From Chloracidobacterium sp. (GTDB lineage Bacteria > Acidobacteriota > Blastocatellia > Pyrinomonadales > Pyrinomonadaceae): DNA of 64,000 nt. A program made the position numbers and the translations under genes. Below, piece after piece: positions 16,721 to 25,726 of this stretch. The first letter of the stretch is position 1. Each line of letters opens with the position of its first letter. The DNA is taken from the NCBI GenBank assembly GCA_016716365.1, contig JADJWM010000018.1, positions 620,001 through 684,000 on the forward strand, given 5' to 3'. The notes under the pieces are model-generated. The model did no database searches, was not told where the DNA came from, and was given only the letters and a program-made list of their open reading frames with translations.

Positions 16721-17470
16721 CTATTTCTTTGCGGCCTTGCTTGTTTCTTTCGGCAATTCTTCTACCTGGCCCGAGTCGCCTTTGTGCGTATCACGCGTTA
16801 AATGAAGGCGCTCGCCGAGGTCGTGGAGCTTCTCCTGCGCGACCTCTTCGACGTGGTGCAGTTTCTCTTCCAGTTTGACAAGGGTCTCCGGCTCGACCTC
16901 CTCCACCTTTTCCGAGAGCCAGTAGCGTTCGATAGCATAGAATGTAATAACGCCGAATAGGATGATGAAGAAAGCAGCGATGCCGATCTGCTGGAAGTCG
17001 CCGATAATGGACGTGATGGCTCCGCTGAAAAAGTATCCGGTACCCGCCAGCAAAAGCACCCAAAGACTGCAGCTGATGGCATCAAGGATCAAAAAGCGGT
17101 GGAAAGGCATCTTGCCGATGCCGTAGAAAACGCACATCGCGACGCGGATACCGTAAATGTATTTTGAGATAACGATCGCGTAGTTGCCGAACTTATCGAT
17201 CAGCCGCTCGATCCGCGGCTGGGCCATCTGGTAAAAGCGGTAGTCCTTCGCATTTTGGTGGAAGATGCGACCCAGCGCATAACCGACACAGTCGCCGGCC
17301 ATACCGCCCATCGTTCCGGCGACAAAAACCCAGAAAAAACTGTAGGGACCGAAGAAACCGCTGTGGGCCATCGCTCCCGACATAAGCAGGGTGATGTCGC
17401 CCTCGATCGTGCAGAGCGCAAATACGGCGTAGATACCGTACTGCTCAATGATCTGGGACAGCTGATCCAT
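16721..17470 (-). CDS. DedA-family membrane protein
   Basis: The 249-residue protein starts at MDQLSQIIEQYGIYAVF; the upstream extension in the same frame looks untranslated. It has the DedA (SNARE-associated/VTT) core: 'CTIEGDITLLMSGAMAHSG', 'GTMGGMAGDCVGYALGR' and 'SKYIYGIRVAMCVFYGIGKMPFHRFL'. DedA proteins are proton-dependent membrane proteins, several of which flip phospholipids or undecaprenyl phosphate. A C-terminal tail (about 190-249) is charged and probably coiled-coil, which is longer than usual. It is divergent from the ROK gene. Confidence 0.82.
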   Translation of the reverse strand: MDQLSQIIEQYGIYAVFALCTIEGDITLLMSGAMAHSGFFGPYSFFWVFVAGTMGGMAGDCVGYALGRIFHQNAKDYRFYQMAQPRIERLIDKFGNYAIVISKYIYGIRVAMCVFYGIGKMPFHRFLILDAISCSLWVLLLAGTGYFFSGAITSIIGDFQQIGIAAFFIILFGVITFYAIERYWLSEKVEEVEPETLVKLEEKLHHVEEVAQEKLHDLGERLHLTRDTHKGDSGQVEELPKETSKAAKK

Positions 17471-17658
17471 AGAACCGGCGGATCGACTAAAAAACCGCGG
17501 ACTCTCAAAAGAGTAGCCCTCGTGCCTGGTACAGTCAAACTTCTCGCCGTCCAAATAACGTCGTTTTCAAGGCGAAGCATTGTTTGACACGCCACTGTAC
17601 TCTGTCTAAAATCGCGGTAGTTTCCTGATCGAATCTTAGGTTCAAAAATGTGACCCGG

Positions 17659-18585
17659 ATGTCGGAAGACCCAAACATTGGTCGAAAAAGCCTCGGGGTC
17701 GAAGTTTCGGCTTCGAACCTGACCGCTGTGCTGGTCGATGAAAATGGAACCATCGGTCAGACGGCCCGCAGGAAAACGGCAACGGATGTGCCGACGGTGC
17801 GGCAGATCGCCGAACTCCTGGCGGAATTCGACCTCGGCGGGGCTTCCATAGACACGCTTGGCGTCGCGCTTCCCGGCCTGGTCCATCGCGAGACAAAGCG
17901 GGTCGCTTATTCATCGCATTTTCCGGAACATTCCGACATCGACCTTGCGGCAGCGATCCGTGAAGCCTGTGCGATGGAACCCGTGATCGAGAATGACGCT
18001 AACGCGGCCGCCGTCGGAGAAATGATCCTGGGGGCGGGGCGCGGCAGCCGGGACCTCTTTTATGCGACCTTAGGCGCGGGTGTCGGCGGGGCGTTCATCT
18101 TCGACGGTAAGATCTGGCACGGCCGGGCCGGATTCGCGGGCGAATTCGGATATGTCGCGATCAATTCCGAAGGGATGCGCCTGGAGGACGTAGCGTCGGC
18201 GGATAATATCGTCCGGCGGACGCGAGCCAGAATAAGGCAGGACAACACTTCTTCTCTAAGCAGCTTTGACGAGGACAAGATCGCGATCACGGATATCCTT
18301 GATGCGGCCGGGTCCGAAGATGACCTTGCCAAGATGATGCTCGAGCGGACCGGCGAGTACGTCGGGACCGCGATCGCCAGCGTTATCAACCTTCTTAATA
18401 TCGAAACGGTCGTACTAGGGGGCGAAACTATGGACGCCGGCCAGATCGTCGTTGACGCCGTGATCAGCAGGGCCAGGGAGCTTTCCTTCGGCCCGTCGTT
18501 CGCGAGTACGAAGATCCTGGTCGGGACCCTCGGCCCGAATGCCGCCGCCGCCGGAGCCGCCTTGATCTCGGCCGGCGCCCATTAA
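17659..18585 (+). CDS. ROK-family sugar kinase-like protein
   Basis: The 308-residue product has the ASKHA ATPase fold of ROK proteins: 'GVEVSASNLTAVLVDENG' (phosphate-1), 'VIENDANAAAVGEMILGAG' (with the catalytic Asp of 'NDAN'), 'YATLGAGVGGAFIFDGKIWHG' and 'NIETVVLGGETMDAG'. In place of the usual zinc-binding 'CGxxGCxE' it reads 'GFAGEFGYVAIN', so the zinc site is absent. It has no N-terminal DNA-binding domain, so it is more likely a glucokinase-like enzyme than a repressor. GTG 17650 is an alternative start. Confidence 0.78.
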   Translation: MSEDPNIGRKSLGVEVSASNLTAVLVDENGTIGQTARRKTATDVPTVRQIAELLAEFDLGGASIDTLGVALPGLVHRETKRVAYSSHFPEHSDIDLAAAIREACAMEPVIENDANAAAVGEMILGAGRGSRDLFYATLGAGVGGAFIFDGKIWHGRAGFAGEFGYVAINSEGMRLEDVASADNIVRRTRARIRQDNTSSLSSFDEDKIAITDILDAAGSEDDLAKMMLERTGEYVGTAIASVINLLNIETVVLGGETMDAGQIVVDAVISRARELSFGPSFASTKILVGTLGPNAAAAGAALISAGAH

Positions 18586-18850
18586 CCCAAGGGCCGCGGA
18601 GTTTAGGTTTATTTGACTTATTAGAAAAGCTTATCCGACGGCGGATTGGCATGCCCTGAGTGCAGGACTAATCTGTTACCGATCGCATTTGCGGATTCGG
18701 GAAGATTTAGTAATATTAAGGGAGTTTTACAGTTAGTCTTCATAAGCATAAAAAATCAGGTCACTTCCCGCTCTTTGGTCTTGTTCGGTAGCCCAGGATA
18801 TGACGGGAGTTTAGTGTATTGTTTACCGCGGATAACGCGGAGGGCTTAAA
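18586..18850 (+). other. Leader region of the act-cox operon, no gene
   Basis: These 265 bp separate the ROK gene from actA and should carry the operon promoter. I see no reading frame of interest. A small hairpin CCGCG-GATAA-CGCGG (18826-18840) sits directly before the GAGGGC ribosome site of actA and could mask it. No strong -35/-10 pair stands out, so I do not mark a promoter. Confidence 0.35.
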
Positions 18851-19510
18851 ATGGCACAGTTCTTTAGCAAAAGTGCGAACAATATCGCCCGCATCTCTAT
18901 GCTTGCGGGGGTAGTGTTGGCCGGGACCGCATTCTTTGTTTACACACAGGTGGCCCGCTCTTCGTATCTGACGGGCCGCTACGTGGAAAGACAGCAGCCG
19001 GTCCAATTCAGCCACAAGCACCACGTCGGCGACGACGGCATCGATTGCCGTTACTGCCATACGACTGTCGAGACAACGGCTTCCGCCGGCATGCCCTCAA
19101 CGCAGACCTGTATGAATTGCCACTCGCAGATCTGGGCCGACAGCCCCTATCTCGAACCGGTCCGCGCTAGTTTCCGCGACAACAGACCAATCGAATGGGA
19201 ACGGGTTCACGACCTGCCCGAATTTGCCTATTTCAATCACAGCATCCATGTGGCAAAGGGCGTAGGCTGCTCGACCTGCCATGGCCAGATCGACAATATG
19301 CCGTCGGTGTTCCAGGAGAACACCCTTCAAATGGAATGGTGCCTGGCGTGTCACCGCGAGCCCGAGAAATTCATTCGGCCAAAGTCTGAGATCTATAACA
19401 TGCAGTGGCAGGACGGAGACCTGTCGGCCGCGGAAAGGGTCGACCTAAAGGCTAAGAACAAGATCCGAAGCAAGGAAATGATGACAAGCTGCTCGGTGTG
19501 CCACCGGTGA
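18851..19510 (+). CDS. actA: Alternative complex III subunit A, multihaem cytochrome c
   Basis: The 219-residue protein has one N-terminal membrane helix (about 13-34) followed by a domain with five CxxCH haem sites: CRYCH, CMNCH, CSTCH, CLACH and CSVCH (the last at the extreme C-terminus). This is the pentahaem ActA pattern. In ACIII it takes electrons from the Fe-S/ActB side and passes them towards cytochrome oxidase, on the periplasmic face. GAGGGC precedes the ATG. It opens the operon that also encodes the oxygen reductase. Confidence 0.92.
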   Translation: MAQFFSKSANNIARISMLAGVVLAGTAFFVYTQVARSSYLTGRYVERQQPVQFSHKHHVGDDGIDCRYCHTTVETTASAGMPSTQTCMNCHSQIWADSPYLEPVRASFRDNRPIEWERVHDLPEFAYFNHSIHVAKGVGCSTCHGQIDNMPSVFQENTLQMEWCLACHREPEKFIRPKSEIYNMQWQDGDLSAAERVDLKAKNKIRSKEMMTSCSVCHR

Positions 19511-19578
19511 GGGGGATGAGGGGCCTATTTGGCCGGGAGAACATTATCGTCCTGATTTTCGGTCGCTGAGAATCTGAA

Positions 19579-22500
19579 ATGAAGAGTCCCGAAAGTAAAA
19601 AAGACCTTTCGTATTTGCGTGAACAGATCCTGTCCGGCGATCGGAAGGATTACTGGCGCAGCGTTGAAGAATTCGCCGATACGCCGGAGTTCGAAGAGTT
19701 CGTCAAGCGTCAATATCCGGCTCACGGCCAGGAATGGAACGACCCCGTCACGCGCCGAAGTTTCCTGAAGGTCATGGGCGCCACGCTGGCGCTTGCGGGG
19801 CTCAGCGGCTGCGTCATCCAGCCGCCCGAAAAGATCGTCCCGCGCGTCCGCGATCAGGAAGACGTACTGCCCGGAAAGCCGCTTTTCTTTGCAACGGCTA
19901 TGCTGATGAACGGAATTGCGACGGGTGTGCTCGCAAAATCGTTCGAAGGCCGTCCGATCAAGCTTGAAGGCAACCCGGAACATCCCGGGAGCCTCGGGGC
20001 CACAGACGTGTTCACGCAGGCGTCGCTGCTCGATATGTACGACCCGGACCGCTCGCAGGAGATCAGCTTCCGCGGTTCGCCCAAGACCTGGCTCAACTTT
20101 ACGACGGCGATCCGTACGGCCCTCGCCGAACAGAGCAAGAATGGAGGTGCGGGTGTCCGGATACTCACAGAGACCGTCACTTCACCAACGTTTCAGGACC
20201 AGATCCGAAGGCTTCAGGCGGAACTGCCCAACATGAAGTGGGTGCAGTACGAACCGGTCAACTCCGACAACGTTATCGAGGGAGCAAGGCTCGCATTCGG
20301 TTCACCCGCCGTGCCGGTCTACAATTTTGACAAAGCTGAGCGGGTACTTTCGCTCGACGCCGATATCTTCTCCGGTTCGAATCCCCGCTACATGGCCGAC
20401 CTCATTAAGGCCCGGGGACATTCGGACGGATCCAAGACGATGGGCCGGATCTACGTTGTCGAAACTGGCCTGTCGCTGATCGGTTCGAAAGCCGACCATC
20501 GGCTTGCCGTCAAGCCGAGCCAACTGGTCGAGATCGCGAAGGCGGCGGCTGCCGCGGTCGGGGTCTCGGGGGCGGCATCCGCGAGTACTGACAATGCGGC
20601 CTGGGTCGCCGCGATGGCCAAGGACCTTTCCGAGCACCGCGGACGGTCACTGGTTGTTGCGGGTAATAATCAGCCCGCGGCAGTGCACGCACTTGCCTAT
20701 GCGATGAATTCGGCGCTGGGTAATGTCGGCCAAACGGTCAGTTTTATCGACCCCCTTTCGCCATCCGAAAAGCCCCAGCGGGAGCAGCTTCGCGAATTGG
20801 TCGCGGACATCGACGCAGGCCGCGTCTCGATGCTTATGATCCTGGGCGGCAACCCGGTCTACAAATCGCCCGCCGACCTCAAGCTGAACAAAGAACGCCT
20901 GGAGAAGGTGGGCCTTCGAATCCACCTCGGCCTTCATTTCGACGAAACGGCCGAATTGTGCCACTGGCACGTTGCGGAAAAACACTATCTCGAATCATGG
21001 GGCGACGCCCGTGCTTTTGACGGCACGGTCACGATGATACAGCCGCTGATCGAACCGCTGTACGGCGGCAAGAGCGCCTTGGAGATAGTCCAACTCCTTT
21101 TCCGCGAAGAGTTTGAAAAGAAAGACCTTGACATCGTAAAGGGCTACTGGCAGTCGCAGAATCTCGCGATCACCGCCCCGGCCGCGGCACCGGCTTCGTC
21201 CCCTGCGCCGGCCGCATCGCCGACACCTGCTCCTGCAGCATCACCGACGCCGATGGCACCGGCAACCGCGGCCGCCCCTCAGGCTTCGCCCACACCCGCG
21301 GCACGCGAAACGATAACCATCGCCGAGGCCCCGAGGCCTGTCTCCCCGGTTGCCCCGGTTGGCGGCGGAACGTTTGAAGATAACTGGCGGCGTGTGGTAC
21401 ACGACGGCTTCGTGCCGAATTCGGCATCGCCGGCCAGAACGTATTCTGCGTCGACAGCTTTCCTCTCGGCCCCCGCAGCGGCATCCGCCGCGGCCGGGCC
21501 GCTTGAGATCGCGATCCTGCCTGACCCAAGCATCTACGACGGGCGCTTTTCGAATAACGGCTGGCTTCAGGAGCTTCCGAACCCGCTCAACAAGGTTACC
21601 TGGGATAATGTGGCCCTTGTCAGCCCGGCGACGGCGACCCGGCTGCAGCTTAACCGCGGCAATGACCCGGACGAGATCTCCGGCGGCGAAAGAGGGACGG
21701 CTTTTATCAACACCTACGGTTCCAACATGTCCGCGGATACCGTGAATCTCACGTATCAGGGCTCCAAGATCGAGAAACCCGTGCCGGTCTGGATCTCGCC
21801 CGGCCAACCCGACGACGTCGTTACCATTTTTATGGGTTACGGGCGGACACGTGCGGGCAAGATCGGGACCGGGATCGGATACAACGCGTTTGACGTGATG
21901 CGTTCAGACGCGATGAATTTTGGTTTCGGCACTGTCGAAAAGACCGGAGAAAAGGCTGAGATCGCGACTACGCAGATCCATTTCAATATGGAAGGCCGCG
22001 ACTTGCTCCGCATCTTCGACGTCGATGTTTTCGAAGCTACGCCGGAAGCATGGCACCAGGAGGATTTCTACGATAAATCCCTCTACAAAACGGCCTACGA
22101 TGAGGTTTATTCAAAGCAATATGCCACGCACAATAAATGGGGGATGACGATCGACCTGAATTCGTGCGTAGGATGTAACGCCTGCGTGATCGCTTGCCAG
22201 GCCGAGAACAACATCCCGGTCGTTGGCCGTGAGCAGGTCGAGCGAAGCCGCGAAATGCACTGGCTCCGGATCGATTCCTACTTTACCGGCGGCGATGTGA
22301 ATAAGCCGGAGGGCCTGCACTTCCAGCCGGTGCTTTGCCAGCAATGCGAACAGGCCCCGTGCGAAGTGGTCTGCCCGGTCACCGCGACCGTGCATAACCC
22401 TGAAGGGCTCAACGACATGGTGTACAACCGCTGCGTCGGCACGCGTTATTGCTCGAATAACTGCCCGTACAAGGTCCGACGCTTCAATTTCCTCCTCTAT

Positions 22501-22926
22501 CAGGATTGGGATACTCCGCAATACAAGCTGATGCGAAACCCGGAAGTCAGCATCCGAAGCCGCGGCGTGATGGAAAAGTGCACGTACTGCACTCAGCGGA
22601 TCTCGGCGGCACGGATCGAGGCCCAAAAGGACGACCGGCCGATCGCGGACGGAGAGATCCTTACGGCTTGTCAGGCGGCATGTCCGACCGGGGCGATCAT
22701 CTTCGGTGACCTTAACGACCCGTTGAGCAAGGTCGCAAAGGCCAAGGAGGATCACCGTAACTATAATCTGCTCAACGAGTTGAATACGCAGCCGCGGACG
22801 ACGTACCTGGCTGGGCTGAAGAACCAGAACAAGGAAATGCCGGACTACCGGCCGCTGAAGCTGCCTAAGACGCACGCTCCGGCGAAGAAAGAAGGCGAGA
22901 AGACTTCAGGGGGAGACGGTCATTAG
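19579..22926 (+). CDS. actB: Alternative complex III subunit B, Fe-S / molybdopterin-like
   Basis: The 1115-residue protein has a Tat-like leader (RRSFLKVMG at 59-67) ending in a lipobox-like LSGC with Cys78, as in ActB, which is lipid-anchored. Residues about 80-830 form the molybdopterin-oxidoreductase-like part, which in ACIII carries no cofactor. From Cys863 comes an NrfC-type ferredoxin domain with four cysteine clusters: 'CVGCNACVIAC', 'CQQCEQAPCEVVCP', 'CVGTRYCSNNCP' and 'CTYC...CQAACP'. An Ala/Pro/Ser-rich linker fills about 533-600 and is unusually long. The protein relays electrons from quinol to ActA and ActE. Confidence 0.93.
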   Translation: MKSPESKKDLSYLREQILSGDRKDYWRSVEEFADTPEFEEFVKRQYPAHGQEWNDPVTRRSFLKVMGATLALAGLSGCVIQPPEKIVPRVRDQEDVLPGKPLFFATAMLMNGIATGVLAKSFEGRPIKLEGNPEHPGSLGATDVFTQASLLDMYDPDRSQEISFRGSPKTWLNFTTAIRTALAEQSKNGGAGVRILTETVTSPTFQDQIRRLQAELPNMKWVQYEPVNSDNVIEGARLAFGSPAVPVYNFDKAERVLSLDADIFSGSNPRYMADLIKARGHSDGSKTMGRIYVVETGLSLIGSKADHRLAVKPSQLVEIAKAAAAAVGVSGAASASTDNAAWVAAMAKDLSEHRGRSLVVAGNNQPAAVHALAYAMNSALGNVGQTVSFIDPLSPSEKPQREQLRELVADIDAGRVSMLMILGGNPVYKSPADLKLNKERLEKVGLRIHLGLHFDETAELCHWHVAEKHYLESWGDARAFDGTVTMIQPLIEPLYGGKSALEIVQLLFREEFEKKDLDIVKGYWQSQNLAITAPAAAPASSPAPAASPTPAPAASPTPMAPATAAAPQASPTPAARETITIAEAPRPVSPVAPVGGGTFEDNWRRVVHDGFVPNSASPARTYSASTAFLSAPAAASAAAGPLEIAILPDPSIYDGRFSNNGWLQELPNPLNKVTWDNVALVSPATATRLQLNRGNDPDEISGGERGTAFINTYGSNMSADTVNLTYQGSKIEKPVPVWISPGQPDDVVTIFMGYGRTRAGKIGTGIGYNAFDVMRSDAMNFGFGTVEKTGEKAEIATTQIHFNMEGRDLLRIFDVDVFEATPEAWHQEDFYDKSLYKTAYDEVYSKQYATHNKWGMTIDLNSCVGCNACVIACQAENNIPVVGREQVERSREMHWLRIDSYFTGGDVNKPEGLHFQPVLCQQCEQAPCEVVCPVTATVHNPEGLNDMVYNRCVGTRYCSNNCPYKVRRFNFLLYQDWDTPQYKLMRNPEVSIRSRGVMEKCTYCTQRISAARIEAQKDDRPIADGEILTACQAACPTGAIIFGDLNDPLSKVAKAKEDHRNYNLLNELNTQPRTTYLAGLKNQNKEMPDYRPLKLPKTHAPAKKEGEKTSGGDGH

Positions 22927-22999
22927 TTAACTTGCCTGACCCGCCTAAATGGCCGGAGGCCGGCGGGGAGGATTTGCGGGCGCGGAAACGTTCAAATGT

Positions 23000-24448
23000 A
23001 TGGCTGACCTAAAGGAAATTCAGGAACGGGTATATCCGCCGATGGTCGAGGGCGAGCATACGTTTGCCACCGTCTCGGACAAGATCGGCGATATCACGCT
23101 TAAGAAGAAAACGCCGTATCACTGGTTTATCGGCTTCGCGATCTCGTTCATGGTCGCTCAGCTCCTTCTTTTTGCGGTGACCGTCCTTCTGGCCCGCGGT
23201 ATCGGGGTATGGGGCAACAACCAGCCGGTCGGCTGGGCCTTTGACATCATCAATTTCGTCTGGTGGATCGGCATCGGCCACGCCGGAACCCTTATTTCCG
23301 CGATCTTACTGCTTTTGAACCAGAAATGGCGGACCTCTATCAACAGGTTCGCCGAGGCGATGACGCTTTTCGCGGTGGCCTGCGCCGCGATGTTCCCGCT
23401 GCTGCATACGGGCCGGCCGTGGCTGGCCGCATATTGGCTGTTCCCGTACCCGAACACGATGGGGATCTGGCCGCAGTTCCGATCGCCGCTTATTTGGGAC
23501 GTTTTCGCGGTTTCGACCTACGCCAGCATCTCGCTGCTTTTCTGGTATGTCGGGCTGATCCCGGACCTTGCGACGCTTCGCGACAGGGCGAAGAACAAGT
23601 TCTTCAAATTCGTTTACGGCATCCTTTCGTGGGGCTGGCGCGGTTCGGCCCGGCACTGGCACCGGTATGAGATCGCATACCTGCTGCTCGCGGGTATCTC
23701 GACGCCGCTCGTCCTATCCGTTCACTCGATCGTGTCCTTCGACTTCGCCGTTTCGCAGATACCGGGGTGGCACGCGACGATATTCCCTCCGTATTTCGTC
23801 GCCGGGGCCATTTTCGCCGGTTTCGCGATGGTGCTGATCCTCTGTATCCCCTTGCGGGTTTGGTACAACATGAAGGATTTCATCACCGACACGCACCTGG
23901 TCTACATGGCGAAGATCATGCTTGCGACCGGGCTGATCGTGGTTTACGGCTATGCGATGGAGGCTTTCTTCGGATGGTACAGCGCGTCTGAGTATGAATG
24001 GTTCATGGTAAAGAACCGGATCTGGGAGGGACCGTATTGGTGGTCGTACTGGCTGCTGATACTCTGCAACGGCCTTTCGATCCAGCTCCTTTGGTTCAAG
24101 CGGTTCCGCGAAAGCCCTTTCTGGCTGTTCCTCATCTCGGTGGTGGTCAGTGTGGGCATGTGGCTTGAGCGGTTCGTGATCATCGTCACAAGTCTGAACC
24201 GCGATTTTCTGCCCTCGTCATGGGCGATGTACAGCCCCACGATCTTCGACTGGTCGATGTTCATCGGGACGATCGGGTTCTTCTTCACGCTGATCTACCT
24301 GTTTGTTCGTTTCCTGCCGGTCATCTCGATCTTCGAGGTCCGCACACTTCTGCCTGAGGCGAACGTGCATGGCCACCAGCAGGATTTCGACGAAAGCGTG
24401 CTCGAGGTTGAATATACGTGGGAGAAGACCGATCCGCCGAATGAGTAA
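23000..24448 (+). CDS. actC: Alternative complex III subunit C, NrfD-like quinol-binding membrane protein
   Basis: The 482-residue product is an NrfD/PsrC-type protein with about ten membrane helices. It begins 'ADLKEIQERVYPPMVEGEHTFATVSDKIGD', a typical ActC start. Conserved points include 'WWIGIGHAGTLISAILLLLNQKW' and 'HSIVSFDFAVSQIPGWHATIFPPYFVAGAIF'. It is the membrane subunit that oxidises quinol on the periplasmic side and feeds ActB. An upstream in-frame ATG at 22949 exists; the start at 23000 is chosen by family length. No strong ribosome site precedes either. Confidence 0.9.
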   Translation: MADLKEIQERVYPPMVEGEHTFATVSDKIGDITLKKKTPYHWFIGFAISFMVAQLLLFAVTVLLARGIGVWGNNQPVGWAFDIINFVWWIGIGHAGTLISAILLLLNQKWRTSINRFAEAMTLFAVACAAMFPLLHTGRPWLAAYWLFPYPNTMGIWPQFRSPLIWDVFAVSTYASISLLFWYVGLIPDLATLRDRAKNKFFKFVYGILSWGWRGSARHWHRYEIAYLLLAGISTPLVLSVHSIVSFDFAVSQIPGWHATIFPPYFVAGAIFAGFAMVLILCIPLRVWYNMKDFITDTHLVYMAKIMLATGLIVVYGYAMEAFFGWYSASEYEWFMVKNRIWEGPYWWSYWLLILCNGLSIQLLWFKRFRESPFWLFLISVVVSVGMWLERFVIIVTSLNRDFLPSSWAMYSPTIFDWSMFIGTIGFFFTLIYLFVRFLPVISIFEVRTLLPEANVHGHQQDFDESVLEVEYTWEKTDPPNE

Positions 24449-24477
24449 CTTTTTTCCACTTGGCTGGAAGTGTTGAT

Positions 24478-25011
24478 ATGAAAGAGGATATCTACGGAAT
24501 AATGGCAGAGTTCGATACGCCGACACAATTGGTCGACGCGGCGAACAAGGTCCGTGAAGCCGGATACACAAAGACGGACGCGTTCTCGCCGTTTCCGCTG
24601 CATGAGATCGACGAGGCTCTCGGCATAAAACGGAGCATCCTGCCGCTGCTCGTGTTCGCGGGGGGCATTACGGGGCTGCTCTCGGGTATCGCGCTTCAGG
24701 TCTTTGTCCATTACATAGACTATCCGCTGAATGTCGGCGGCAGGCCCTATTTAAGCTGGCCTTCGTTTGTTCCACCGGCGTATGAGTTGACGATCCTTTT
24801 GGCCGGCTTCACCGCCGTGTTCGGAATGCTCTTTTTGAACGGGCTTCCGCGGCCGTACCATCCGGTCTTCAACGTGCCCCGGTTTGCGTTGGCAACGCGG
24901 GAGAAGTTCTTCCTTGTCATTGAAGCGGCCGACCCGAAATATGATCACGATGAGGTCCGTGCATTTATGGAAAGCCTCGATCCCCAGGAGGTATTCGATG
25001 TTCCTGAGTAG
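24478..25011 (+). CDS. actD: Alternative complex III subunit D (DUF3341)
   Basis: The 177-residue protein has the DUF3341 layout: a cytoplasmic ferredoxin-like N-terminus ('YGIMAEFDTPTQLVDAANKVREAGY'), the conserved 'DAFSPFPLHEIDEALG', two membrane helices (about 57-78 and 96-118) and a short C-terminal soluble tail. ActD is a structural subunit of ACIII. The ATG at 24478 has GGAAG nearby. The last 14 bp overlap the start of actE, whose ribosome site (AGGAGG) lies inside actD. Confidence 0.9.
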   Translation: MKEDIYGIMAEFDTPTQLVDAANKVREAGYTKTDAFSPFPLHEIDEALGIKRSILPLLVFAGGITGLLSGIALQVFVHYIDYPLNVGGRPYLSWPSFVPPAYELTILLAGFTAVFGMLFLNGLPRPYHPVFNVPRFALATREKFFLVIEAADPKYDHDEVRAFMESLDPQEVFDVPE

Positions 25012-25726
25012 TAGGCAGTGGACAGTGGACAGTGGGCGGCGGCGGAAGAGTCTTTACTGCCTGCTGTCTGTTGCCGTCTGCCTGTTGGCGGCCGGGTGCG
25101 GCGTGCGTTTCGATATGCAGGACCAGCCGCGGTACAAGGTCTATAAGAAGAGCGAGTTCTTTTCTGACGGGCTCTCGTCGCGCGACCTTCCCGCCGGAAC
25201 GGTCGCACGCGGCCTTTTGAAAGCGGACAAGGCCCTCTATACGGGCAAGATCGATAACCCGAACCCGAACGTTCAGGTGGAAACGACGACGAATGCGGCC
25301 GGAAACACGATCGTGACGTCGTTCCCGAATGCGATCGATGAGTTTCCGGTGGCCGTTACCAAAGAACTCATCGACCGAGGACAGGACCGCTACAACATCT
25401 ACTGCATCGTCTGCCACGGCCCGGTCGGGGCCGGCGACGGGATGATCGTTCGGCGCGGTTTCGGGGCCCCGCCGACCTATCATGACGACAGGCTCAGGAA
25501 TGCACCCGTCGGTCACTTTTTTGACGTGATAACCAACGGATGGGGAAAGATGAACGGATACGCGGCGAGCATCTCGGCCGCCGACCGCTGGGCCATCGTG
25601 GCTTACATACGAGCCCTTCAGCTTAGCCAGAATCCCGACGAGAATTTGAAGATGAATGCAAGCCCTTCCGCCGCACCGAGTCCCGGTCCGGCGGCAAACA
25701 ACAACACCGGCGGAGGTGGCAACTGA
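24998..25726 (+). CDS. actE: Alternative complex III subunit E, monohaem cytochrome c lipoprotein
   Basis: The 242-residue protein starts at ATG 24998 behind CCAGGAGG, inside the end of actD. The signal peptide ends in a lipobox (LLAAGC) and a single haem site CIVCH follows near residue 135, with 'NGWGKMNGYAASIS' giving the axial Met. ActE donates electrons to the oxidase. A feature I have not seen described is that the signal peptide is encoded almost entirely by an inverted array of 7-bp repeats. The C-terminal 20 residues are Ala/Ser/Gly low complexity. The stop overlaps actF by 1 bp. Confidence 0.9.
   Translation: MFLSSRQWTVDSGRRRKSLYCLLSVAVCLLAAGCGVRFDMQDQPRYKVYKKSEFFSDGLSSRDLPAGTVARGLLKADKALYTGKIDNPNPNVQVETTTNAAGNTIVTSFPNAIDEFPVAVTKELIDRGQDRYNIYCIVCHGPVGAGDGMIVRRGFGAPPTYHDDRLRNAPVGHFFDVITNGWGKMNGYAASISAADRWAIVAYIRALQLSQNPDENLKMNASPSAAPSPGPAANNNTGGGGN
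25010..25086. repeat. Inverted array of degenerate heptads at actD/actE
   Basis: Left arm: AGTAGGC, AGTGGAC, AGTGGAC, AGTGGGC (25010-25037). Right arm in the same 7-bp register: GCCTGCT, GTCTGTT, GCCGTCT, GCCTGTT (25059-25086), whose complement has the form A-R-N-N-G-R-C. The arms are 21 bp apart. The array lies inside the start of actE, and because 7 is not a multiple of 3 the repeated DNA encodes a non-repetitive peptide. Confidence 0.75.

Noticed and set aside
22111..22875. A 254-codon minus-strand open frame opposite the ActB ferredoxin domain
   Set aside because: It is the mirror of the Cys-rich actB 3' end. It has no known domain and a composition typical of antisense shadows.
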